Positions 53,798-62,920 of a stretch of 64,000 bases of DNA are shown here, piece after piece. The position numbers and the translations under genes are program-made. How positions within the stretch are numbered: the first letter of the stretch is position 1; each line of letters begins with the position of its first letter. This stretch comes from Paracoccaceae bacterium (GTDB lineage: Bacteria; Pseudomonadota; Alphaproteobacteria; Rhodobacterales; Rhodobacteraceae), in assembly GCA_024642725.1 (NCBI GenBank), contig JAHEAO010000003.1, forward strand, positions 1 to 64,000. The letters run 5' to 3'. Below the pieces are notes generated by a model. That model was not told the origin of the DNA. It searched no databases and was given only the letters and a program-made list of their open reading frames with translations.

Positions 53798-55135
53798 ATG
53801 AAGACTGAGAAACTTATCCGGAATGCTGACTGCATTCTGACGATGAATGATGATCGTACAGAACTGGCTGGCGCTGACATCCGCCTGAAGAATGGTGTCA
53901 TCGCCGAAGTCGGACATGCCCTAAGTTCAACGGGCGAAACGATTGATGCGCGGGGTTGTGTTGTGACTCCGGGTTTGGTCAATACTCATCATCACCTTTA
54001 CCAGACCCTGACGCGTGCTGTCCCCGGCGGGCAGGACGCGCTGCTTTTCGGATGGCTCAAGACGCTTTACCCGATCTGGTCGCGGTTTGGTCCTGACGAA
54101 ATGCGGGTTTCCGCTCTTGTTGGATTGGCAGAGCTTGCGCTTTCTGGGTGCACGCTCAGTTCCGACCACCTCTACCTCTACCCCAACGGTGCAAGGCTCG
54201 AGGACACGATCGACGCTGCCCGTGAGATTGGACTCAGGTTCCATGCGACTCGCGGCGCGATGTCGATTGGTGAAAGTTCCGGTGGATTGCCGCCCGACAG
54301 TTTGGTCGAATCGGAATCGACGATACTTGACGACTGCATCCGAGTCATCGACGCCCATCACGACCCTGAGGTAGGGTCAATGCTGCGCGTTGGAGTTGCA
54401 CCTTGTTCACCATTCTCGGTCAGCAGGGAATTGATGCGCGATGCCGCACTTCTGGCCCGCGACAAGGGCGTCATGATGCACACACATCTGGCAGAGAATG
54501 ACGAAGACATAGCCTATTCAATGGCGCAGTTTGGCTGCCGACCGGGGCAATATGCAGAAGATCTGGGGTGGACCGGTGACGATGTGTGGCACGCGCATTG
54601 CGTCAAGCTCGATAGCTCGGAAATTGATCTTTTCGCCCGGTCCCGGACGGGTGTTGCCCATTGTCCATGTTCGAATTGTCGCCTTGGCTCGGGGATTGCT
54701 CCGGTCAGGGCAATGCGAGACAGGGGCGTCAATGTGGGGCTCGGTGTTGATGGGTCAGCCTCGAACGACAGCGGTAATATCGTCTCTGAGGCACGTCAGG
54801 CGATGTTGCTCCAACGCGTTGCCGCAGGAGCCAACAAGATGAGCGCGCGCGAGGCGCTCGAAATCGCGACCCGGGGAGGCGCAGAGGTGCTAGGTCGCCA
54901 TGATTGTGGGCGGATAAGCGTCGGCAAGCGGGCCGACATAGCTATTTGGGACGTTTCGGGAGTTTGTACAGCGGGCAGTTGGGATCCTGCAGCAATCCTG
55001 CTTGCAGGTCCGACACAGGTGCGCGACCTCTTTGTGGAAGGCAGGCAAGTCGTTCGCGATGGACTGATCACGACGATCGACCTTCCCAGGGTCATCGAGA
55101 CCCAGAACCTGCTCGCGAAGGCTCTCCGGGCATGA
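53798..55135 (+). CDS. 8-oxoguanine deaminase (amidohydrolase)
   Basis: This 445-residue zinc amidohydrolase of the TrzA/AtzA group has NTHHHLYQTLTRAVPG (metal HxH) near residue 65, MHTHLAENDED, and the zinc Asp in VGLGVDGSASNDS. The motif HCPCSNCRLGSGIAPVRAM is characteristic of characterised 8-oxoguanine deaminases, which yield uric acid. It salvages or removes oxidised guanine. The next gene, a CAP lipoprotein, overlaps by four bases. Confidence 0.83.
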   Translation: MKTEKLIRNADCILTMNDDRTELAGADIRLKNGVIAEVGHALSSTGETIDARGCVVTPGLVNTHHHLYQTLTRAVPGGQDALLFGWLKTLYPIWSRFGPDEMRVSALVGLAELALSGCTLSSDHLYLYPNGARLEDTIDAAREIGLRFHATRGAMSIGESSGGLPPDSLVESESTILDDCIRVIDAHHDPEVGSMLRVGVAPCSPFSVSRELMRDAALLARDKGVMMHTHLAENDEDIAYSMAQFGCRPGQYAEDLGWTGDDVWHAHCVKLDSSEIDLFARSRTGVAHCPCSNCRLGSGIAPVRAMRDRGVNVGLGVDGSASNDSGNIVSEARQAMLLQRVAAGANKMSAREALEIATRGGAEVLGRHDCGRISVGKRADIAIWDVSGVCTAGSWDPAAILLAGPTQVRDLFVEGRQVVRDGLITTIDLPRVIETQNLLAKALRA

Positions 55136-55623
55136 GATTGGTGGGAATGTTCGGAATTGCCGGCGTCGGCGTGCTGGCGCTCTTGGCTGGATGTGCGTCA
55201 GAGATGGCCGCCCCCATGCCGGGGAAGCCGCGCTCAGCCGAAAGCGCCCCCGCAGATGCGGACGCGGCCAAGCTCTTGAATGCAGAGCGTTCTCGAGCCG
55301 GGCTTTCGTTGGTAAGCCGCTCTGACAGGTTGGTTGCGGCCGCCATTACACATGCGCAGGATATGTCGGCGGCGGGCAATTTCTCGCATGTCGGGACCGG
55401 TGGCTTTTCGGTTGGCGACAGGGTTAAGGCGCAGGGTTACAGCTATTGTCTCGTTGCCGAGAACATTGCCCAAGGGCAGACTAATGCGGCAGAGGCGATC
55501 GACAGTTGGATGAAGTCTGCAGGCCACCGAAATAACATCCTGAATCCGGCTACGCGCGAATTCGGAATGGCCTCGGCGCCCGGTTCGTACTGGGTGCTTG
55601 TGCTGGCGCAACCCGGCTGCTAG
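55132..55623 (+). CDS. CAP/SCP-domain lipoprotein
   Basis: This 163-residue protein has a lipoprotein signal (VGVLALLAGCAS) and a CAP (SCP/PR-1) domain with LLNAERSRAGLSLVSRSDRL, HAQDMSAAGNFSHVG, CLVAENIAQGQ and GHRNNILNPATREFG. Histidines and Glu of the CAP site are present. Its role is unknown; CAP proteins bind lipids or act at the envelope. It is translationally coupled to the 8-oxoguanine deaminase gene, with no obvious biochemical link. Confidence 0.87.
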   Translation: MRLVGMFGIAGVGVLALLAGCASEMAAPMPGKPRSAESAPADADAAKLLNAERSRAGLSLVSRSDRLVAAAITHAQDMSAAGNFSHVGTGGFSVGDRVKAQGYSYCLVAENIAQGQTNAAEAIDSWMKSAGHRNNILNPATREFGMASAPGSYWVLVLAQPGC

Positions 55624-56912
55624 CGCGTCGGCTTGCCGTCTATCCAGACTGCGTTTATGGCGCGGTCGTCACCCATCATTATGGTAGGGAACAAAGATTC
55701 CCAAAAGTCATTTGCTTGGGCGGCGCGCTGTTCCGTTGCCTTGGTCGCGGCGAGATCGAGTACGACAAGATCCGCCTCCAAGCCCTTGGATAGGTTTCCA
55801 ACTTTGTCATCCATCCGCATGGACTGAGCTGATCCGACTGTCGCCAACCAAAACAGTTGGGCGGGATGCAGCGGATTTCCTCGCAACTGGCCGATCTCAT
55901 AGGCTGCGGCCATCGTGCGTAGCATTGAAAATGACGATCCCCCGCCAGTGTCTGTCGCCAACCCAATTCTGTGCCCGGCGGCCTTCAGGCCACCCATGTC
56001 GAATAGCCCCGAGCCGATGAACGTATTCGATGTCGGGCAATGGATAAGCGCCGCATCCACCTCCTTGATCCGCGCTTTTTCGCGGTCGGTCAGGTAGATG
56101 GCGTGGCCGTACATTCCACCTGAGCCAAGCAGCCCATGGCTTTCATAGGTATCAAGATAGTCGCGTGCCTGCGGAAAGAGATCAGCAACCCATGCAACCT
56201 CATCGGTCTGCTCGGACAGGTGGGTTTGCATAAGGCAGTTGGGATGCTCGGCCCAAAGCGCGCCCATTGCCGCCAGTTGTTCTGGCGTGGATGTTGGTGA
56301 AAATCGCGGCGTGATCGCATATGACAACCGGTCCACGCCATGCCACTTGGCCAATAGTTTCTTGGACTGGTCGTAAGATGTCTGGGGGGTGTCGCGTAAC
56401 CCTTCGGGTGCATTCCTGTCCATGCAGGTCTTGCCGGCGACTGCACGCAACTTGCGCCTTTGCGCCTCGGAAAAGAAGGCATCCACACTCTCGGGATGTA
56501 TGGTGCAGTAGCTGGCCACGGTTGTCGTGCCGTTCGCAAGCGTGAGGTCAAGATACAGCCGCGCAATTTCGGCGGCGTAGTCAGGATCGTTAAAACGCAA
56601 CTCTTCAGGAAAGGTATAGCTGTTCAGCCAGTCGATGAGCCGTTTTCCCCAGCTGGCAATAATCGCTGTCTGCGGAAAATGGACGTGCGAGTCGATGAAC
56701 CCGGCGGTGATCAGCGCATCGCCGTAATCCGTGACCGCCGCTTTGGGATGTCTGGCGCGTAGTACATCGGCCGGGCCCGTATCCGCGATCCGGCCATCGG
56801 CCACCAACACCGCGCCCCGCCGTTCATGCCGTGCAGAATCTTCAATTGGCAAATGGAACGGATCACCGGTGAAAGCGAGCGTCTGACCAAGCAGAAGCGA
56901 CTGTTCTGACAT
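55620..56912 (-). CDS. guaD: guanine deaminase
   Basis: This 430-residue zinc amidohydrolase turns guanine into xanthine. Motifs: FIDSHVHFPQTAIIASWG (HxH), NCLMQTHLSEQ, and the signature VDAALIHCPTSNTFIGSGLFDM with the later ATDTGGGSSFSM (zinc Asp). The ATG at 56912 follows AAAGGA and begins the conserved part; the frame extends to 56975 without need. Its stop and that of the CAP gene share the CTAG tetramer. Confidence 0.92.
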   Translation of the reverse strand: MSEQSLLLGQTLAFTGDPFHLPIEDSARHERRGAVLVADGRIADTGPADVLRARHPKAAVTDYGDALITAGFIDSHVHFPQTAIIASWGKRLIDWLNSYTFPEELRFNDPDYAAEIARLYLDLTLANGTTTVASYCTIHPESVDAFFSEAQRRKLRAVAGKTCMDRNAPEGLRDTPQTSYDQSKKLLAKWHGVDRLSYAITPRFSPTSTPEQLAAMGALWAEHPNCLMQTHLSEQTDEVAWVADLFPQARDYLDTYESHGLLGSGGMYGHAIYLTDREKARIKEVDAALIHCPTSNTFIGSGLFDMGGLKAAGHRIGLATDTGGGSSFSMLRTMAAAYEIGQLRGNPLHPAQLFWLATVGSAQSMRMDDKVGNLSKGLEADLVVLDLAATKATEQRAAQANDFWESLFPTIMMGDDRAINAVWIDGKPTR

Positions 56913-57031
56913 TTGAATTTCCTTTGTTCCAGCGAAGGATGTTAAACGTCCGAGACGCTTGCGTAAATCGGTCATTGCCTCTGTTTTTCAGAAGGTGTTT
57001 TGCCTATTGTGATCAAAAATAGGGGCCGTTG

Positions 57032-58414
57032 ATGGTTGATCAGGCGGAAGTCGAAACCGATCGTGACGAGGACGCCTACGTCCTCGACAAGCGCCATGTG
57101 GCGGCCATCCTTGATGCCGTGGAGGCCGAGGATGCTCCTCGCCTGACGGAATTGATGGAACCGCTGCATGCAGCGGACATCGCCGACCTTCTTGAGCAGA
57201 TTGACGGTGACGAACGACGCGCTCTCGTGCAGCTTTACGGCAAAGAGTTCGACGGTGAGATTCTCTCTGAACTCGATGAAAGCATTCGTGACGAAGTTAT
57301 TGGTTACCTTCGCCACGAAGTCTTGGTCGAAGCCGTCCGGGAACTGGAATCCGACGATGTCGTCGACATTCTCGAAGACCTCGACGAGCCCCAGCAGGAG
57401 GCAATCCTTGGCGCGCTTGAAGATGCCGACCGGGTCGCCGTGGAACAGGCGATGTCATATCCGGAGTATTCCGCCGGACGCTTGATGCAGCGCGAAGTCG
57501 TGATGGGGCCTGAGCATTGGACCGTCGGCGAAGCCATCGACTATCTGCGGTCCGCAAAGGAACTTCCCGACCAATTCTACCACATGATCCTTGTCAATCC
57601 ACGGCTGGAACCGGTCGCTTACGTGACTTTGGGTCGGCTGTTGTCGTCAAAGCGCGGAACAAAACTCCTCGACATCGTGGAAGACAGCTTTCGGACCTTT
57701 GAAGTGGATGAAGAGGAGGGAGATGTCGCCTATGCCTTCAACCAATACCATCTGATTTCAGCACCTGTCGTGGACAGCACCGGTCGTCTTGTCGGAGCGA
57801 TCACCATAGACGATGCCATGGCGGTGCTCGACGAAGAGCACGAAGAAGATATCCTCCGCTTGGCAGGTGTGGGCGACGGGAGCCTTTCGGACAAAGTAAT
57901 CGAGACGACCAAGCAGAGGCTTCCCTGGCTGGCCGTAAACCTTGTCACAGCCATCCTCGCTTCTATGGTTATCGCGCAATTTGAATCGACCATTGCAAAA
58001 TTGGTCTCTTTGGCGGTCCTGATGCCGATCGTCGCTTCGATGGGCGGTAACGCGGGAACCCAAGCTCTGACAGTTGCCGTCCGCGCCATCGCGACCCGCG
58101 ACCTGACTGGTTCGAACGTTTGGCGTGTGATCAGACGCGAAGCCATGGTCGGGCTGGTGAATGGCGTCATATTTGCCATTGTCATGGGGGCGGTCGGGTT
58201 TTTCTGGTTCGGCTCACCGATGCTGGGCATGGTGATTGCCCTGGCCATGGTTATTAACCTCATGGTGGCAGGGCTCGCAGGAATTGGCATTCCTGTCGTT
58301 CTTGAGCGTCTTGGTGTCGATCCTGCGCTCGCCTCGGGGGCATTCGTAACCACGGTGACGGATGTCGTGGGGTTCTTTGCTTTCCTCGGACTCGCGGCCC
58401 TGGTTCTGATCTGA
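57032..58414 (+). CDS. mgtE: magnesium transporter MgtE
   Basis: This 460-residue channel has the cytoplasmic helical N-domain (residues 30-130, with LMEPLHAADIADLLEQI and DVVDILEDLDEPQQEAIL), two CBS domains (about 140-265), a plug helix and a five-helix membrane domain. The latter includes LMPIVASMGGNAGTQALTVAVRAIA. The Mg-sensing acidic residues are in place. ATG 57032 chosen; a TTG directly before it is not needed. Confidence 0.95.
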   Translation: MVDQAEVETDRDEDAYVLDKRHVAAILDAVEAEDAPRLTELMEPLHAADIADLLEQIDGDERRALVQLYGKEFDGEILSELDESIRDEVIGYLRHEVLVEAVRELESDDVVDILEDLDEPQQEAILGALEDADRVAVEQAMSYPEYSAGRLMQREVVMGPEHWTVGEAIDYLRSAKELPDQFYHMILVNPRLEPVAYVTLGRLLSSKRGTKLLDIVEDSFRTFEVDEEEGDVAYAFNQYHLISAPVVDSTGRLVGAITIDDAMAVLDEEHEEDILRLAGVGDGSLSDKVIETTKQRLPWLAVNLVTAILASMVIAQFESTIAKLVSLAVLMPIVASMGGNAGTQALTVAVRAIATRDLTGSNVWRVIRREAMVGLVNGVIFAIVMGAVGFFWFGSPMLGMVIALAMVINLMVAGLAGIGIPVVLERLGVDPALASGAFVTTVTDVVGFFAFLGLAALVLI

Positions 58415-58429
58415 ACGGAGCAATCCCAA

Positions 58430-58990
58430 ATGCAGGACATCGCAACCAAGAAAGCGGATGCGCGCAAGACGGCTTTCGCGCGGCGCGCTGCGGCACATAC
58501 CGAACAAGCCAATCAGGCGGGAAATCGGCACCTGCTGGATTTTCTGACCAGGTTTCGTGGCGAGGAAATGTCTGGCTACATGGCGATCCGTACAGAGATA
58601 GACCCACTTGCTGCGATGTCTGAAATGGCGAAATACGGGCCGGTTGGGGTTCCTGTGATCATCGGCCCAGGCCTTCCGCTGGAGTTTCACCGCTGGGAGC
58701 CAGACATTGCGATGATTGCCGGTCCGTTCGGGGCCCGGGTGCCGATCAATGCCGAAGCCGTTGTGCCCAAGGTCATCGTGATGCCGCTTGCGGCCTTTGA
58801 CAGGTCAGGGAGTCGTCTTGGTTATGGCGGGGGCTTCTATGACAGGACGCTGGAACTTTTGCGGCAGTCAGGGCCGGTTATGGCTATTGGTTTTGCCTAC
58901 TCAGCGCAAGAATTCGAGCAACTGCCAGTCGAGCCGACCGATCAAAAACTGGATGCGGTCGTAACGGAATCCGGGGTCATCACTATCTGA
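58430..58990 (+). CDS. 5-formyltetrahydrofolate cyclo-ligase
   Basis: This 186-residue enzyme makes 5,10-methenyl-THF from 5-formyl-THF and ATP. The N-terminal ARKTAFARRAAAH and the signature GSRLGYGGGFYDRTLELLR near residue 125 (phosphate/metal loop) are diagnostic. It starts 15 bases after mgtE. Confidence 0.92.
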   Translation: MQDIATKKADARKTAFARRAAAHTEQANQAGNRHLLDFLTRFRGEEMSGYMAIRTEIDPLAAMSEMAKYGPVGVPVIIGPGLPLEFHRWEPDIAMIAGPFGARVPINAEAVVPKVIVMPLAAFDRSGSRLGYGGGFYDRTLELLRQSGPVMAIGFAYSAQEFEQLPVEPTDQKLDAVVTESGVITI

Positions 58991-59040
58991 TGGATCAAGT
59001 CGCGCTTGCCCTTCCGCAATCCGCACCATAGCACAATGGC

Positions 59041-59853
59041 ATGAGAATTCTGTTTCTTGGTGATGTTATGGGGCGGTCCGGACGGACCGCAATCGCGGAG
59101 AATCTGCCGCGGCTGCGCGATGCTTGGCGGCTCGATTTCGTAGTGGTCAACAGCGAAAATGCAAGCAACGGCGTGGGTCTGACCGGCGCACATGCAAAAT
59201 TGTTGCTGGACGCCGGCGCCGACTGTCTCACGCTCGGAGACCATTCTTTCGACCAGAAAGACATGATGCAGTTCATCGAAATCGAGCCGCGGGTCCTGCG
59301 ACCGATAAACTACGCCAAATCCGCTCCCGGCAAAGGTTTCCGGGTTTTCGAAGCAGCGGGGGGACGTAAGATTCTCGTTGCGCAGGTGCTGGGGCAAGTG
59401 TTCATGAAGCGCCCATTCGACGATCCGTTTTCGGCAATCGACTCGGTTCTCAGGGCTCATCCGATGGGCGGGCTGGTGAACGCCAGCCTGGTCGATATGC
59501 ATTGCGAGGCGACATCCGAAAAGATGGCCATGGGCCACTGGTGTGACGGGCGTGCCAGCGTCGTGGTCGGTACCCATACCCATGTTCCGACTGCTGATGC
59601 CATGATCTTGACCGGCGGAACGGCCTATCAGTCCGATGCCGGGATGTGTGGTGACTACAATTCGGTCATCGGCATGGATAAGGCCGAGCCTCTGCGCCGG
59701 TTCATCACCGGGATGGGCAAAGAGCGGTTCACCCCGGCCAGCGGTGAGGCCACCTTGTCGGGCCTATACGTTGAAACGGACGACAGGACCGGCAAGGCCA
59801 CGCGTATTTCCATGGTGCGCGAGGGCGGGCTTCTTCAGGCTTCCAATCCATGA
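59041..59853 (+). CDS. YmdB-like metallophosphoesterase (TIGR00282 type)
   Basis: This 270-residue dimetal phosphoesterase has MRILFLGDVMGRSGRTAI (first Asp), NSENASNGVGL, LGDHSFDQKD and GTHTHVPTADAMIL motifs. The Bacillus member YmdB cleaves cyclic nucleotides and affects biofilm and motility. Starts at ATG 59041. It overlaps the EamA gene by four bases. Confidence 0.92.
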   Translation: MRILFLGDVMGRSGRTAIAENLPRLRDAWRLDFVVVNSENASNGVGLTGAHAKLLLDAGADCLTLGDHSFDQKDMMQFIEIEPRVLRPINYAKSAPGKGFRVFEAAGGRKILVAQVLGQVFMKRPFDDPFSAIDSVLRAHPMGGLVNASLVDMHCEATSEKMAMGHWCDGRASVVVGTHTHVPTADAMILTGGTAYQSDAGMCGDYNSVIGMDKAEPLRRFITGMGKERFTPASGEATLSGLYVETDDRTGKATRISMVREGGLLQASNP

Positions 59854-60797
59854 ATCATCGCTGGGGGCTGGTCGGCTTTCTGATCTTGCTTGGTGCCGCT
59901 TGGGGTGCGACCCAGCCGATGACCAAAATTGCCGTTTCGGAAGGCTACCGGCATTTCGGGCTGATATTCTGGCAATTCGTCATTGGCGCACTGCTGTTGG
60001 CGCTTATCAATATGTTGCGCCGCAGACCACTTCCGCTCGGCGTACCACAACTCAGGCTTTACCTCATCATCGCTCTGGTCGGTACAATCCTGCCAAATGC
60101 CGCATCCTATGAGGCTGCGCGATTCCTGCCGTCGGGAATAATGTCGATCGTAATATCGACGGTACCGATGTTCGTCTTCCCAATCGCCCTGCTGATGGGC
60201 ACGGATCACGTCAGCTGGCAGCGGTTCGCGGGGCTGTTTGTCGGCTTCGTCGGCGTCGGTCTGTTGGTCGTGCCCCAAGCAAGCCTGCCGGACAAAGCGA
60301 TGACCGCATATATCCCGCTCGCCCTTTCAGCGGCTGTGTTTTACGGGCTCGAAGGTAATATCGTTGCAAAATGGGGGACTTATGGATGCGGCGGCATTCA
60401 GGTCCTCTTGGGTGCCTCAATCGTCGGAGCACTTCTTACCGGTCCTCTCGCGGTGCTGACCGGGACGTGGATTCCTCCGCATACGAGCCTGACCTTGCCG
60501 GATCTTGCGCTTATTCTGTCTTCAGCGATCCATGCATTCGCCTATGCGGGCTATGTTTGGCTTGTCGGCAGGGCGGGCAGCGTCTTTGCTGCGCAGGTTT
60601 CATACCTTGTCACGGCATTCGGAATGTTCTGGGCTATGCTGGTCCTATCCGAGAGCTATTCGAATTGGGTTTGGCTGGCGCTCGGGGTCATTTTTGCGGG
60701 CCTCTTCCTTGTGCAGCCCAAAGCCACAACCGCGCTTGCAGGGTCTACGCCGCTGCCCCATGATGCAGTGCCGAAACCAGAACACGGATCGACATGA
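59850..60797 (+). CDS. EamA/DMT-family transporter
   Basis: This 315-residue drug/metabolite transporter has ten hydrophobic helices in two EamA repeats, starting GLVGFLILLGAAWGATQPMTK and MTAYIPLALSAAVFYGLEG. Substrate unknown. It overlaps its neighbours by four bases on both sides (59850-59853 and 60794-60797), so YmdB, EamA and SLC13 genes form a tightly coupled transcript. Confidence 0.9.
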   Translation: MNHRWGLVGFLILLGAAWGATQPMTKIAVSEGYRHFGLIFWQFVIGALLLALINMLRRRPLPLGVPQLRLYLIIALVGTILPNAASYEAARFLPSGIMSIVISTVPMFVFPIALLMGTDHVSWQRFAGLFVGFVGVGLLVVPQASLPDKAMTAYIPLALSAAVFYGLEGNIVAKWGTYGCGGIQVLLGASIVGALLTGPLAVLTGTWIPPHTSLTLPDLALILSSAIHAFAYAGYVWLVGRAGSVFAAQVSYLVTAFGMFWAMLVLSESYSNWVWLALGVIFAGLFLVQPKATTALAGSTPLPHDAVPKPEHGST

Positions 60798-62572
60798 TAG
60801 AGCTTGGACTTTCGGATACAGCGATGGCCTTCATGGGGCTTGCGCTCATCGTCGGTATGTTTGTCCTGTTCGTGACAGAGCGATACCCGGCAGAGGTGAT
60901 TGCGATTGCGGGCGCAGCTTTGATGCTGGTTCTCAACATGTTGCCCTATGACGCTGCACTAACGGTTCTTTCAAACCCCGCTCCCTGGACGATAACTGCC
61001 ATGTTTCTGGTGATGGGCGGGCTGGTCAGGACCGGGGCACTGGAATGGCTGACACAGCAGGCCGAAGCACAGGCATCACGACGTCCACGGGCGACGCTGG
61101 TGATCTTGCTTGGTTGCGTCGCCCTTGGTTCCGCCTTCATGAACAACACGCCCGTCGTCGTGGTCATGATTCCGGTCTTTGTGCAGGTCGCGCGAAAACT
61201 GGGAGTGTCTCCATCCAAGCTATTGATACCACTGTCATATTTTGCAATTTTGGGCGGCACACTGACCCTCATTGGCACCTCGACTAATCTTCTGGTCGAC
61301 GGTGTCGCCAGGTCCAAAGGGCTGGCCCCATTCAGCATTTTCGAAATCACCGGCCTCGGCATGGTTCAGGTCGTGATCGGGATGGCCTATATCGGACTGA
61401 TCGGGCGACGGTTGCTGCCAGACCGCCAGTCAATGGGTGTGCTTCTGAGCGATCGGCGCAAGATGAAATATTTTACCGAGGTCGCCGTGCCGGTCGATTC
61501 CTCGCTGATAGGCCGTAACGTAAACGAGATCGAACTGTTCAAGCGAGAGGGTGTCCGACTCATCGACGTGCTCCGCGGTGATGCTTCGCTGCGGCGGGAT
61601 CTGACCGGCGTCGAACTCGCTGCCGGTGACAGGGTGGTACTTCGGACGGAAATGGCAGAACTTCTTGGCCTCCAGCAGAACAAGGACGTCCGCATGGTGG
61701 ACGAACTGAGTTCCGTCCAGACCGCGACGGTCGAAGTGCTGATCACACCGGGTTGCAAGATGGTCGGTCGCTCACTTGGGTCAATGCGACTGCGCCGCCG
61801 CTATGGCGTTTACCCGCTGGCCGTCCATCGACGAAACCAGAATATCGGCAGACAGCTTGATGATCTTGTCGTGAGGGTCGGTGATACCTTGCTCCTCGAG
61901 GGTGCACCGGAAGATATTGAACGCCTCGCTTCTGATATGGAACTCGTCGATATCTCGCATCCGACGGTCAAGCCGTTTCGCCGCAGTCAGGCCCCGATCG
62001 CCATCGGCGTTCTGGTCGGCGTCGTCGTATTGTCCGCGCTGGGTGTGGCTCCGATCCTTGCCCTGTCGGTTGTCGGGGTCGCGATCATCCTGCTGGCAAG
62101 ATGCATTGACGCCGACGAGGCGTTTTCATTCGTCGAAGGCCGGCTTCTGGCCTTGATCTTTGCAATGCTTGCCGTGGGCGTTGGGCTGGAACACGTTGGC
62201 ACGGTTACCCTGATCGTTAGTGCCGTTGAACCCTTTCTGAAGGGGCTGCCCGCTTTTGCGGTGATCCTCGTGATCTACCTTCTGGCATCAACACTGACAG
62301 AGTTGGTGTCCAACAATGCCGTTGGTGTCATTTTTGCTCCGATTGCAATCGAGCTGGGGTACGCGCTCGGCCTTGACCCCCGGCCATTGGTGGTCGCCGT
62401 CATGTTTGCCGCATCTGCCGCATTCTCCACCCCGATCGGGTATCAGACCAACATGCTCGTCTATGGCCCGGGCGGTTATAAATTCACCGACTACATGAAA
62501 GTCGGTATTCCTCTGAACATCATGCTTGGGGTTGCCGCCAGCCTGCTGATTCCTTTCATCTGGCCAGTCTAG
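60794..62572 (+). CDS. SLC13-family anion permease with two TrkA-C domains
   Basis: This 592-residue transporter of the SLC13/DASS group has an N-terminal membrane half with AFMNNTPVVVVMIPVFVQVARK and GGTLTLIGTSTNLLVDG. Two cytoplasmic RCK/TrkA-C domains follow (about residues 220-300 and 310-390; VRLIDVLRGDASLRRDLTG, GVYPLAVHRRNQN). The second membrane half has TELVSNNAVGVIFAPIA and ASAAFSTPIGYQTNMLVYGPGGY. SNNA and NTP signatures mark the ion sites. Sulfate or dicarboxylate are usual substrates, but this cannot be decided. Confidence 0.88.
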   Translation: MIELGLSDTAMAFMGLALIVGMFVLFVTERYPAEVIAIAGAALMLVLNMLPYDAALTVLSNPAPWTITAMFLVMGGLVRTGALEWLTQQAEAQASRRPRATLVILLGCVALGSAFMNNTPVVVVMIPVFVQVARKLGVSPSKLLIPLSYFAILGGTLTLIGTSTNLLVDGVARSKGLAPFSIFEITGLGMVQVVIGMAYIGLIGRRLLPDRQSMGVLLSDRRKMKYFTEVAVPVDSSLIGRNVNEIELFKREGVRLIDVLRGDASLRRDLTGVELAAGDRVVLRTEMAELLGLQQNKDVRMVDELSSVQTATVEVLITPGCKMVGRSLGSMRLRRRYGVYPLAVHRRNQNIGRQLDDLVVRVGDTLLLEGAPEDIERLASDMELVDISHPTVKPFRRSQAPIAIGVLVGVVVLSALGVAPILALSVVGVAIILLARCIDADEAFSFVEGRLLALIFAMLAVGVGLEHVGTVTLIVSAVEPFLKGLPAFAVILVIYLLASTLTELVSNNAVGVIFAPIAIELGYALGLDPRPLVVAVMFAASAAFSTPIGYQTNMLVYGPGGYKFTDYMKVGIPLNIMLGVAASLLIPFIWPV

Positions 62573-62575
62573 AAA

Positions 62576-62902
62576 ATGCGGTTTGCCCTTGTTCTTCTTC
62601 TGTTTGCCTCTGCCTGCGCACCTGTCGCCGGGCTAGGCGGCCCCGTTGGGCGGGCAAAGCCAAACCGCGCGATCCTTTATCCGGTTGGTCTGAACCTTCT
62701 TATGTCAGACGGAACCTTGTGCGCCGGTCATCGTCCCGGGAACGCCAAAGGCTGGAGCGGCCAATTGTCGGGTTGTCCGCACCCCCTGTCGTATCAGGTC
62801 TCAGGATCCGATCCGACAATCCCTCGCCTCGAGTTGCATCGCGGTGAAGCCGGGCAGGGTGCGGCTGTCAGCGTTGACGGGGTGTCTTTCTCGGCTCCCT
62901 GA
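62576..62902 (+). CDS. small lipoprotein
   Basis: This 108-residue protein has a lipoprotein signal (FALVLLLFASACAPV; lipobox Cys at 14) and a small mature domain with two Cys (TLCAGHRP and LSGCPHPL) that may form a disulfide. ATG 62576 is three bases after the SLC13 stop, so it is co-transcribed. No family recognised. Confidence 0.65.
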   Translation: MRFALVLLLFASACAPVAGLGGPVGRAKPNRAILYPVGLNLLMSDGTLCAGHRPGNAKGWSGQLSGCPHPLSYQVSGSDPTIPRLELHRGEAGQGAAVSVDGVSFSAP

Positions 62903-62920
62903 CCCGATTGGAAATCGCGG

